Source: Isohypsibius dastychi
Taxonomy: Eukaryota > Tardigrada > Eutardigrada > Parachela > Isohypsibiidae
Direction: 5' to 3'
NCBI GenBank assembly: GCA_034696485.1
Contig: JAQIWT010000046.1
Coordinates: forward strand, 1 to 46,314
DNA length: 46,314 nucleotides
Position numbers and translations under genes: made by a program. A model generated the notes under the pieces. The model was not told the DNA's origin. It did not search any database and saw only the letters and a program-made list of their open reading frames with translations. This document shows positions 23,195-34,500 of the stretch, piece after piece. How positions within the stretch are numbered: position 1 is the stretch's first letter; every line of letters starts with the position of its first letter.

Positions 23195-23772
23195 ATACTT
23201 TTATGGTTTCGTAATTTATGAAACCGGCTTCTTGAATTCCCTCAGATTTTGAAGGTGAATGTAGACTCTGGGCAGATGAAATCCCATCTACTTTTTTTTC
23301 CAGATTTGGTTATTGTTTTCTTTTTTTATTTTCAGTCTCCTTAAATAGGTTACAGCTTGACGAGTATTCTCCTTCCTTTGTAATTTCCAGTATTTTCTGA
23401 GCTGATATTGCTTTGTCGTTGCAGACTATCTGAAACACCTTAAAATGTCAGTCCTGTGAATAAAGTGTCCTTTTTGAACCTTCACCCTTTTTTCACTATT
23501 TCAGATTTATTTGAAATGAAAACCAGTCAGTTCAGCAGTCAGCCTACAGAGCTGTACATCTTATCTTTTCCGTCACAATCGTATCTCAAACTTGAAGGGT
23601 CATGCTGCGCTGGTTGGTTGAGGTATCTATCGCTCGCCGAAGAGATCATGATACGAACTGCGCCTTTTTAGGAAACTCGGTCGTTTACACTGAGATTCAA
23701 ATCCAGAAAGTTTATCCAGTTCAAGTCCTTCTATCGCTAGGTCTCTCTGCTTTCCCAAGCATAACAGGAATC
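23195..23772. other. Intergenic region, STAG to SLC13
   Basis: It contains the STAG 3' UTR and the SLC13 promoter. An AATAAA overlaps the STAG stop (23190-23195) and another lies at 23459-23464. The frame of SLC13 exon 1 stays open upstream to about 23602 but shows no recognisable sequence. Confidence 0.5.
23459..23464 (+). promoter_or_regulatory. Poly(A) signal AATAAA, likely for STAG
   Basis: Exact AATAAA about 265 nt after the STAG stop codon. The copy that overlaps the stop codon is too close to be the usual signal. Confidence 0.45.
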
Positions 23773-26013
23773 ATGAGAAAATCGTTTGGGAATATCGGCA
23801 AGCAATGGAAGTTTTTCGTTTTCTTCATTCTTCCTGTTGCATTATGCTGGATTCCGATTATATGGCAGACAACGGTAACATCAACCGAATGACAACCACA
23901 ACTCCTTTAATATTTTGAACATTTAGAGCGCAAAAGCAGGCTATATTTTGCTGCTGACCTCGCTGTTTCTCGTTATGGAAATTGCCCCCATTCCGGCTAT
24001 TGTCCTCTTATCAATATTTATGATGGCTGCAACTGGGTTACAAACGACGGTCGATTCGGCTAAACATTTCGGCAGCGTAAGTCAATCGTTTCATGACCTG
24101 CATGACCAACGCATTGCAGGTAACAGATCTTCAATACTTCGCTGTTCTGTTAGGACATCCTCTTCTTATTCATGTCGGTGCTGATACTGGCTATTTCAAT
24201 CGAAGAAACAAATTTACACAGCCGACTAGCGTTACTGACCATTCGAGCTATCGGGGTTAGCCCATCAAGGTCTGATATGGTGTCCTCGGTTTTGAATAAT
24301 TAGGATGGAATAGATTTTTCCAGACTCATTCTTGGATTTCTCGTAATCAGTGGTTTTCTCTCGATGTGGATGTCTAATGCTGGTAAGTTGTGTCTTTTTG
24401 GTTCAGGTATCTATGAAAACATTTAAGATTACAGCTGTTACTTTGATGATAATTCCAATCGCCAATGCGGTGTCGGAAAGCTTGTCTTCGGATCACGCGT
24501 GTGAACTGGAGAAGGAGTCAAAACAGAGGCTTGCAAACAGTGACATGGACACCGAAGAGCTCTTCACAGAAGGCATCATGGCGCCCATCGATGGTCATTT
24601 AGGCGAGTCGACGTTTACGGACATGAATGCCCCAGAAGATCAGAAGGATCTTGGCCTCCGCAAAGCATTGCAGCTGTGCACGGCTTTTGGCGCCAACATC
24701 GGTGGGCTATCGACAATTATTGGAGCATACCCTAACTTGCTCTTCAAAAACCTATTAGAAAAGTAGTTTTTCTCACACATGTTCCAGGTTCTGAATTCCT
24801 TATGACTGATTTTGCAGACTTTATGGACCAGATACCGGTGTGACCTTTTTCTCGTTTCTACTCGTGTGCGGCCCTATGGCCATCTGCTCACTATTTCTGA
24901 CTTGGATTGCACTTTCTGCAATGTACATTCCTGGATGGATTTTATTTTGGAGGTCAAAGCCGAAAGTTAACCACAAATCTCGGTTGGAATTTCTTGACCG
25001 AAAACTTCGCGAACTTGGTCCCATGAGGTGATTTTTTGAAGAGTCGACTGTGTTCCACTAATTTTGTCCAATCGACAGTTGGTGGTAGGCATTCTGAAAT
25101 CACCGTCGTTGTCGTCTTTCTCAGTGTGATTGCCTCGTGGCTTAGTCGAGATCCCAAGTTTGTCCCTGGATGGGGAACTCTTGTCAAACCAGGGTTTGTG
25201 CATGTTTGAACTCTGAAAAGTCTGGTGTCTCAAAATGCAGTGCATTTCAGGTTCGCAACAGATTCGGTTCCGGCGCTGATAGCTGCCGTGTTAATTTTCG
25301 TTTTACCGTCGAACTACAGGGAATTTGCGAAAGGAAAGTTTTGTCCAATACTTGAATGGAAAAAAGTTGTCCCAAAGTTTCCCTGGGAGCTCATTGTGTA
25401 TGTTGGTGGGCTCACGACAATGACAAGTCTTGCCGATGTACGTAACTAAGAACTTTTGATGGGAAGGCCAGTTTTTACACACGTGCATTTTATTCAGTCT
25501 TCAGGCTTGATAACGACGATGGGAAATGCATTCCCGGACTTGTCAGCTATCCCCCCTATAGTCGTCACATCGCTGCTGTGTGTGTTTGTTTCGTCACTGA
25601 CAGAAGTGATGAGTAATTCTATCATAACGTCCATCTTTGTCCCCATTTTGGCCAATGTGGTACGAACTTCTATTCCGCTGTTTGCACAAATGCTTCAAAG
25701 TTTTCTTGTGCAGGCGGAAAACATGAGAGTAAACCCGATATATTTCATGCTGACAGCTACAATTTCCAGTCAGCTTGCCTTCATGGTACCAATCGGCTCA
25801 TTCCCAACCATCGTTGTTTACGGTTTTGGAACAGTGAAGCTAAAAGACATGATGAAAGCCGGGCTTGCACCAAAAATCGTTTGTTTGGTGTTTCTGATAT
25901 GCAGCTTGGAACTTTTTGGTTGGCTAGTGTTTGATGTCAAAAGATTTCCAGTTTGGGCCGAGGCACGACTGATGCAGAGAACCGGGAATAGAAGCACTTC
26001 ATCCAGCTTCTAA
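23773..26013 (+). CDS. SLC13 family Na+/anion (dicarboxylate/citrate/sulfate) cotransporter
   Basis: Multi-pass plasma-membrane symporter for di- or tricarboxylates or sulfate (DASS/SLC13). Exons: 23773-23874, 23927-24076, 24154-24269, 24324-24382, 24435-24762, 24818-25027, 25089-25193, 25251-25437, 25498-25659, 25714-26013; phases agree, 572 aa, the usual family length. Recognisable parts: FLVMEIAPIPAIVLL, SGFLSMWMSNAAVTLMIIPI (SNT-motif region), AFGANIGGLSTIIGAYPNLL, the loop LSRDPKFVPGW, the second motif TEVMSNSIITSIFVPIL, then AFMVPIGSFPTIVVYGFG and FPVWAEARL. Family signatures are altered (SNT to SNA and SNS; TPPN to SFPT), so substrate or ion coupling may differ. The ATG at 23773 is the first with fitting topology. 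Intron 25660-25713 is a stop-free multiple of three. It ends tail-to-tail with kinase 1. Confidence 0.92.
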
Positions 26014-26292
26014 GTCGGTTAAAAATTCTCGTTACCTGGTCTTGTTTATTTATGAGGATGTAACTAGTTCCTTGTGACTTTCACCACTGTTCGATCGACT
26101 ACCATGATCTCGCGGAACACAACAACATTGTTGAATCTTTTGTAGCTTTCTAAAAAGGTCATACTCGTACGTGAAAAATGAACGGGAATATGTCTATTTA
26201 TCGACAAAAATTCCACCAGAAATGAGGTTTATCCAGGGACTAGCCGATCCACTCGCTCACTCACATTCGAATGTTTGCTACGGTGTTTCCTG
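26014..26292. other. Short convergent 3' region, SLC13 and kinase 1
   Basis: Only the 3' UTRs of the two tail-to-tail genes are expected here. Nothing else is seen. Confidence 0.5.
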
Positions 26293-27470
26293 TCAAGGTG
26301 CACTCTGATAAGAACTGTTCGAGGAAGAACCAACCGAAGAATGTATGTGAACGTTATTGTTGTAAGGCTGGTCCATGTGCTCGCGTGATGGCAGCTGCCA
26401 GTTACTGATGTCGCTGGTAAGATATTCATGTTTCAGCAACTTAGCTGCTGGAGGACGCTGCTCTGGATTGGCCATCAGGCAGTCTTGAATAAAAAGAGAG
26501 AGCGAATCGGGCAGCCCATCAGGGATGTCCGGCTGTCCCCCATCGCTGACAAATTTCATGACTGCTTTAGTGTTTAACCGACTTGGAGCTCCAATGAATG
26601 CCTTTGAAAACTGCGGCACCTTCCCTGTTATCATTTGAATAGCGACGCAACCCAAGCTCCAAATGTCGGTTCGACGTCCAATGTTGACGTTTTTCGAGTA
26701 AGCTTGGATCATTTCAGGAGACATGAAAAGACTGGTGCCTTTGGTGTGGGAGACTTCTTCTTTCCTGGTTACATTCTCTATGAGTTGCTTGAATAGTCCG
26801 ACATCGGCGATTTTCAATGTAGTCTGTTCGAAATCCGGATGGCTGAGCAGAATGTTGTCGCATTTGATATCGCGATGAACAACGTTTTCGGCATGGATAA
26901 ATGCGAGGCCAGTCAATATGTCCGTCAACCACCGTTGAAGCAGCTGTGGCTTAATCATGTTTTTGACGGCATCGGTCAACATGCCACCTGTAGAACGACA
27001 ACATTAGGTTTACTGAAAATGCGATTTAGAGAGGCTAAACAAATCGGGTACGATATTGGACAGGGATATTATGCTTGGGTCTTTGAGCTCGATTTCAGTT
27101 CATCAGATTTAGTGAACTCACCCGCACAAAACTCCATGATAATGTCGTAGCTGGGAAGTTGTGTTTTTGTTTGTGGTTCACAGAACTGTCCGGCCAGATG
27201 TCGCACTACATTCGGGTGTATAAACGAGAGAAACCTGGCCTTCTCCTCATTTAATTTTCCAAGTTCCAGTTCTCTGATATGAGCGTCGGCGCTAAGTTGT
27301 ACTCTTTTGATGGCAACCTCCTTTGGTTCAACTCCATCTTGTCGTTCGCCTAGGTAAACGTAGCCTTGCGAGCCATATCCCAGTATTTTCTTCAGCTCAA
27401 AGGGTATGGGCGATTCAGCAGTTCTGCGAGATGGCTCGTCTTAACCATTGAAAGGCACCGCAGTGGTCAT
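26293..27470 (-). CDS. MAP3K-like Ser/Thr kinase 1, with an in-frame stop near the start
   Basis: STE11/MEKK-like kinase domain. Exons (minus): 27470-27122 and 26987-26293. Motifs: glycine loop GYGSQGYVYLG, VAIK lysine, IHPNVVRHL, VVHRDIKCDN catalytic loop, DVG in place of DFG, KGTSLFMSPEM (APE-like), RRTDIWSLGCV, NPEQRPPAAKLLKHEYL. The C-terminal tail is Asn/Ser-rich. After an acceptor TTTTTGCAG, the ATG at 27470 opens the same frame as the kinase, but codon 10 is TAA (27441-27443). No other ATG precedes the glycine loop. The gene may be newly inactivated, start from an unseen exon, or use another start. Otherwise the domain is complete with a single phase-1 intron after MEFCAG, the same place as in kinases 2 and 3. 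Divergent from the lectin receptor. Confidence 0.8.
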
Positions 27471-28567
27471 CTTTCTGCAAAAATATCATTGATTAGACCA
27501 AAAGAAGTCGCACAGAGCAGTGAACCGCTCGGGTTTGGTTTTGGCGCTTTACTAGAGTTTTCTTTGTTTGTTTTCAGGATAGCGAGCTTAGTTAAAGTGC
27601 AGGTAATCGTTAAAAGCAGATAAACTATGTTGATCAAAGCAAGGTCAAAGTCAAGCACAATTGTTTGAACGTGTTCACACATTCTGTTTTGTAGATATTT
27701 CCTTTGCTCATATTTCAATGTATGTGCGGCACTGCACGTACAACAGTTTGGAGTTCGCAGTTTCAGAAGAGGTCACGTGGCAATAAATTTATTAAAGTTG
27801 AAGCCCAAGACCCCAGACCTGGGGGAAAATGAATGTTCTAGATTGAAACACAGATCCCCCCCCCCCCAACCATCATAGAGTGAATCGTTATAAAGTGGAT
27901 CAGCCATAGGTTCGTAAATCCAACGTGACTGGTCCATTAATGTCGAACCACCATCGCGGTCACTCCCGCCCTACATGCTAACTCATTCACATACCCACAC
28001 ATGTTTGGCTAGTTGTTCTGTAACATTTTAAAATATCTAAGCCGAGTCATCTTTGTATGGGTTGTGATCTGGTTAGACTACATCGCAGATGTTAAACACA
28101 TGATGCATGATAGACAAAAAACTCGAGTCACTTTCACTCTCTTATGGACACGGATGTGCAACCACCAGCCGAACCCGGCACTCTTTTCTACATGGACAGT
28201 TTTCGAATATTCTTTCGTAATCGAATGAAGTTCACTTCGAAACACCCGGACGTTTCTTATCATTCTGCCACAGTCCTTGACGCAACAATGTCTATGGTGC
28301 GACACAGGGATAACACATTATGCTTACAACAGACTGCCTTTAACATGACTGATAAAAGCAAGATTTCGCAGGTATTTACCGCGGAAAAGCCATTGATTTC
28401 GGCTGCATTGCCCACACAAACCGCGAGCACCTGTTGCTTCTGATGACAATTCTTCGAGCAGCCCAATCTGTGAAGGATAATCGACTCACAATTATTCAAT
28501 TAATACTGCGAACAATCTGCGGCAAGCAGAAAGTCGAACACTCGACTGTCCCACTTAAATCCCGACG
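27471..28567. other. Divergent intergenic region, kinase 1 and lectin receptor
   Basis: About 1.1 kb between two oppositely directed genes. It contains a poly-C run and no supported gene. Small overlapping frames near 28013-28499 on both strands look like chance. It probably holds both promoters. Confidence 0.5.
27856..27867 (+). repeat. Homopolymer run of 12 C
   Basis: Twelve consecutive C residues in the kinase 1 / lectin receptor intergenic region. The length of such runs is often uncertain in assemblies. Confidence 0.9.
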
Positions 28568-31500
28568 ATGTATCTGCAGAGGATATTGATTCTTATCGTT
28601 GGAGGTTTGGGATTGCTAGAACGTAGTGTATATTCTTCAATTGATGTTGTTTATTTCAGTGAACTTTTCCGAAGCATACCGCTGTCCTGGACCGGAGTGG
28701 ATGCCTAGGCGTAATACAAAGCTTTGTTATTATATTCAAAATCCAATAGCTAACAATGATTGGGAGCGAGCCAGACAGGAATGTCTGGTACGTGGTGGGA
28801 ACCTGGCCACCGTCACAGACAAATCGGACATGGTACGTTCGATACAATTCTGTTCGCCATTCTTGAGGCTACTAATTTGGTTATATTTTAGGATTATATA
28901 GAATCCCGAATGACCTCTTTTGTGTCAAACAAATACTGGGTTGGACTGTCGTACGAAAGTGGGGAGTGGAAATGGGCGGATACGGACACGGCGTTTGTAA
29001 ACGGTTCTATCACCGGCTTGTGAGTTGTCAGTTTCATTAATCGTGGCAGTAACCCAGTCGCTGCAAATTTTTGAGCAAAGTTCCTATCACATTGAATATA
29101 CTGAAATTTCTTTTACAAATTTAAAGTAAATTTTTATGAGATTTTCAGCCGTATAAGCTGTCTGGTTTTCTAGCTATCCAGACAGCCTATTTGAAAGCTA
29201 TCATCCGAACGACGAGAACAGACGGAGATACCGGGGATACCTAGCCTGGAGTGCCAGCCAAGGTATAAAAATTTCCACGATGCAAACAACGTCTTTCCCA
29301 TCGGACAGAAAAGGAGCGATTTGCGTTGCTCAGTATTGTGAGTCTAGCAGACTTTACACAGGTCATGAGTTTACACAAGTACCACCTTTCAGCAAATCGC
29401 CCACTTTGTAAAACCGAAGAAGGTTGGGATTATTCTGATGGAACTTGCTGGAAACTGCAGCCAGTTAGAGCAAACTACACCCGAGCCATGCAGATTTGCG
29501 AGTAAGTGCGAAGTAGTCAAAAAGATAACTGTTGAACATAACAAAGCAATCAAATTTTACAGCGAACAGGGGGGATTCATTGGCGTTCCAAGTAATCTTA
29601 ACCAAACCACAAGGTTACTACGGTTCGTGGAAGGTGATTCTGAGAAAGACGCATGGATTGGTTTGACATTTACAAAAGAGGAAGGGAATATGACTACAGA
29701 TGAATTACAGTGGGTGAGTATCTGAGTGAAACTACTATCACTATGGGCAAAGCACTGATAGAAATATCTTCAGGCTGACAACACAGAGTTCGAGCATTCG
29801 TTCAACAGGTCTATGTGGAATGCCAATGATTTAGACACAGCTTTGTATGTTCGCCCACTTTGTCATTTCTGAGAAAGCTAAGATGCACTGATGACGGTTA
29901 TTACAGAACAAAGACACCCACTGGAGTGCAAAAATGTGCTGCTGTACGGAAGGCGTATTTTGGGCCAGACTTTTTCGGATTTATCGACTGCGTGCGAGGG
30001 CTCAAGTTTGGATGTGAAACTCATTTAGGTAGATACATAATTTTGTATTCATAAGTACTTTACTGCTGTTTTCAACACCTACCGTACAGAACTCTGTCCA
30101 TACGGTTGGGATCGTCACGGCGATTTTTGTTACCAGCTTCACAGCGGTGGTTCCACCGTAAAATCATGGAGCGAAGCGCAAACATTCTGCGGGCAGCAGG
30201 GCGGATACTTAGCTAATATCGATTCGTGAGTCCAGTGATAACTATGTCATGTGCCAACATATTCTTGAATCTTTATCTGAATAGGCTCTCTACTCAAAAC
30301 TTCTTACAAGCACGGATCCATGCCGCTGGAGACTTCGACGGGAGAAAACCACCATACTGGATTGGGTTCCGATCGATAGGTCAGCAATCAACCGAGTTCA
30401 AAGAATCCAGATGACTGAAAATAGAAAGAACCGTTAAGACGAAGTGCTGTTTCACGAAAATCGCGAAGTAGTGTCTGGATAACAAGACTGAATTTAATCC
30501 TGAAATCAAATGAGCCATGAGCCATGATTGTAATCTGCTTTTTCGACAGGAAATGGTCAACCGTTCTACTGGTACCCGAATGTCACCGTCGCAGTTCAAA
30601 ACGGACCATACGTACAAGGTTCTTTTGGAAATTCTCAGGACGAACTCTGCGGGACAACTAACGGTTAGTTGAAATGAAGTAGATCGTGCTGTTCGCATTA
30701 TCTCAATGTTTCTTTCAGGTGAAGGTAAATGGAGTACAGCCATCTGCAGAACTTGGAATAGATTTGTGTGCCAAGCTGACCCATCCTTCGCATTGACTGA
30801 AGACATCGTCCACCGTAATTCCGTTCAGTCTGCTGAGGGTTTTTAACAGGAAAATGCCCCTCTTGTTTTTTGCAGAGGATATCGATTGCTTGCCACCTTT
30901 CGTGAAGTATCATGAAGGGTGCTATCATTTCGTCAGCAAGCCTATGAACTGGGATATGGCTAAAGAATTCTGCGCTGACGAGCAATCGCAGCTCGTCCGA
31001 ATCCATTCTGCAGGAGAGAACAACTTTATCAAAGGTAGGGTGCTCTAGTTATCAGATCCTGTTTCTGAGCTTTGAGTATCCTATCCAGACAAACTTATGA
31101 GCACAATTCTGAACAACACCTGGATCGGAATTCGTTTGGCATATACGGAGTTGAAAGTGCGATTCCTGCAGTTTGCTGATGGATCAAATGTATGTGTGAT
31201 CATTCAGATTTATGAGACGGTTAAGAAAAACCTTGGCATATCATGTTTCAGTACACGAGCACGGATTTTTACAACTTTGAAAGTGCCCCACCATCCTCAT
31301 TAGCTTTCGCCGTGGACGATGAATTGTGCTACTACATGCAGGGCCCTGTTGCCGTAGGTATCCCGTTCTACCAAAGATATGACCCTGGTGAATGGGTTCG
31401 TGCCAAATGCACAGACGAGAAGCCGTTTGTGTGCTACCATCGTGGAAGTACGACATTGGTCGCTCCAGGTCATGTTCGTACATCATCGCTGTTGTCTTTC

Positions 31501-34500
31501 TAGCACTTCTCCCACCTGTAGAGCCAAGCGATCTGAACCCCCCAGAATGCGGACCAGGCTGGGTTCTTAATGGGACACATTGTTACAAAGTCGTCGTGGA
31601 CCCAGTGGTTCATACGCAAGCATGGCAAACGTGCATGAACCAGGGTCCGGACTCCAATCTGCTGTATATCACGTCGGAACATGAGGCTGCGTTTATCAAA
31701 GGTAAACCGATCACTCTGCAGGTTATAACGAGAACTGTGCAAACTAGCTTTTATTACTCAGAACTTGTAAACGGAAGAACAATCTTAAGTACCACACAGC
31801 TATCAGAAGCCAGTGCGTATTGGACCGCAATGAAAGGACAAAACAACTACAACAATGGATTTTCATGGTACTGGAGTTACCGTTACTCAACGGATACACA
31901 TCACATTCCGTTAGCCTACTCCGACTGGTCAGAAAAAGGTAAGATTGCAGTTGAAGACTTGTCATCACGATGTGTTGACATCCGATTTCAGGAGAGCCCA
32001 GACCAAGTGGACCATCGATCTTCTGTGCAATGGTGCTTGCTGATGAAAGTGCACAATGGGAAGCTGAAAACTGCCTTCGACTCTTACCATTCATCTGCAA
32101 GAAACCAGCCGTCATTCGAGACGCCAGCACGACAGCACCACCGGTTGTTCCACCGATTGGTAAGTTCGATGCCTTTTGGAACCAACCTTGCTTCCAGAAA
32201 TTCGTACGACGATTTCTTAACAGCAACGAATCTTGGGTGCCCTTTTGGATGGGTGCAAGTCTTGGATCACTGCTACCTCACCAATGAGACCCTTCTTTCA
32301 TGGCATGAAGCGAATGAATCTTGCACAAGTCGAGGATACCATTTACTCTCTATTCATAATGCCGCTCAGCATCTTGCCCGAAACGTCTCCGGTCACTGGT
32401 TAGGCCTGAACAGCATTGAAAATCCAGCTGATCCACGCATTTACCGTAACTCGGATGGGACACACGTACGATATACACCGTGGATAGCTCCACAAGTGGC
32501 GCGTAAGTCTGCGGACGGAGACAACAACTGCGTTTATCCATCAATCAAGAGCTTTCACAACTCATCTTGTGACATCAAGCGCCCGTTCATCTGCATGGCT
32601 CCTCTTCAAGTTATGGAACAGATCAACGACAACTGCGTTCAACCACCTCACGATCTTGGCTGTCAGAAATGGGGTAATGTCATCAAATCAAAAAGGTTCA
32701 AACCACTGTTAACCTTATTTGTTTCAGGTTATGGTCGTCAGGGATCCTGTTACTACATGGGGAATCAACCCAATACGCCCTTTGGGACGCGAGAATTCCG
32801 AAACTTCGAAGACTCGAGAAGATTCTGCCGGAACCACTACGGTGCAGACCTCATATCAATCAGTGATAAGGACGAAGAAGATTATCTCACCCTTCTACTC
32901 GGAACATGGGCAGCTGACTACTGGATTGGCCTGAGAGAAAATTCTGACGCTGGAAATTTATTCAAAACCTGGGTTTCTGGAGAGCCGGTCACCACAACAA
33001 ACTGGGCGTTCAACGAACCACGAAGTGACTTTGCTAGAACTGGTTGCGTTGCTATTCACGGGACTGTCAATGAGTTGCTTCTTCCGGGAGACTGGTATGT
33101 GACTCATTGCGATCGGCTCAAATTCGCGATCTGCGAGGGTCCACGAGCTGATTTCACAACACCCATTCCAGTCACTGGTCAAATGCAAAAAGGCTGCCCC
33201 AGGGGATGGGGTACGCCTGATGCTGAATATTCACGCAACTGCTACAAGGTACCATAGCCAAAAACCTATGTGTTAATCATTTTGTGTGTTTATCGCTTGT
33301 CTTGAAAGTTTCGAATTGACAGGTTTTTGAGCCCGAAACAGAAAACACCAGATTAACATGGAGACAATCGGAGAACCACTGTGCTGAATTCGGTGGTCAT
33401 CTTGCTTCTATCACAACTCAGGGCGAGCAAAACTATGTCATGGGACTGACACCCAAAACAAATGAGAGTGACATTCATGAGTTCTGGATCGGACTACACG
33501 AGCAGCCCAACAGTGGCGCGGGAAGCACAATCCCGAAATGGGTGTGGACTGACGACTCTCCATATGGTACCACTGGCTTCGATCATCCTGCAGTGTCGCA
33601 CTCTAGCTATGACAGCTCGGTTTACCATTGCGTGCTGATGGACAACAGCGATTGGGTGGGAAAAAGCTGCCAGGTAACTGCTGGGTGGATCTGCGAGATT
33701 CCCCAAGGAAAATACGCTGAAGGAGCTGAGGTCACGGTTGTTCCAACGATGTCACCTGCGTTCATGACAAACGGTACATTTCAATTTAAGAATTCGGTCT
33801 TCTTTTACTTTTGCTCATTCATACGCATTTACAGCGACCTGTTCCCGAGGAGAGTCTGTTGAGGGAGAATGGTTCTACGACGCCGTAACGGACAACTGTT
33901 TCTTTTTGTCCTCCGAACGACAGAGCTGGGATGAATCTCAAACGACATGTAGAAACATGTCATCGAACTTAGCCACAATTGATGAAAAAGAAAACACCTT
34001 CATTACAACGGTTTTGTCTCATAAAGTCCGCCCAGCAGATCACACATGGATTGGACTTCGGCTAGAAAACTTTCTTTCTCGAAAACATAATTGGGTCGAT
34101 GGATCTACCAGTTCATATCGAGAGTGGGATAGTGGCCAGCCTAATGCAATCAGCTTGGAAGCATGTGTGACTATCAATAGTCGAAATGGAAAATGGGTTG
34201 ATGAGTACTGCAGTCGCGCGTTCAGGTTTCTGTGTCAAGTTGAGAAAACACCTACACCGACTAAAGCGCCACCATCTGAAGGTGGATGTCCAGAAAACAT
34301 GGCTCAGTTTGGTGAGTCATCAAGCTGTCATTCTGAAGCCTTACCAGATTCTCTCACCAAAAATCTTTTTGTTTGATAGGAAACCACTGCTATTATTTTT
34401 CGAAACAGAACGAAAACGCAACTTGGGAAGATGCACGTGGAATATGTAGAAGCATGTACCCAGATGGCAAATCTAACCTGTTATCAGTTCACTCGGAGTT

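Noticed and set aside
28013-28499. Overlapping 70-100 codon frames upstream of the lectin gene
   Set aside because: Both strands are open together and none has a signal peptide, motif or phase link to the lectin exons.
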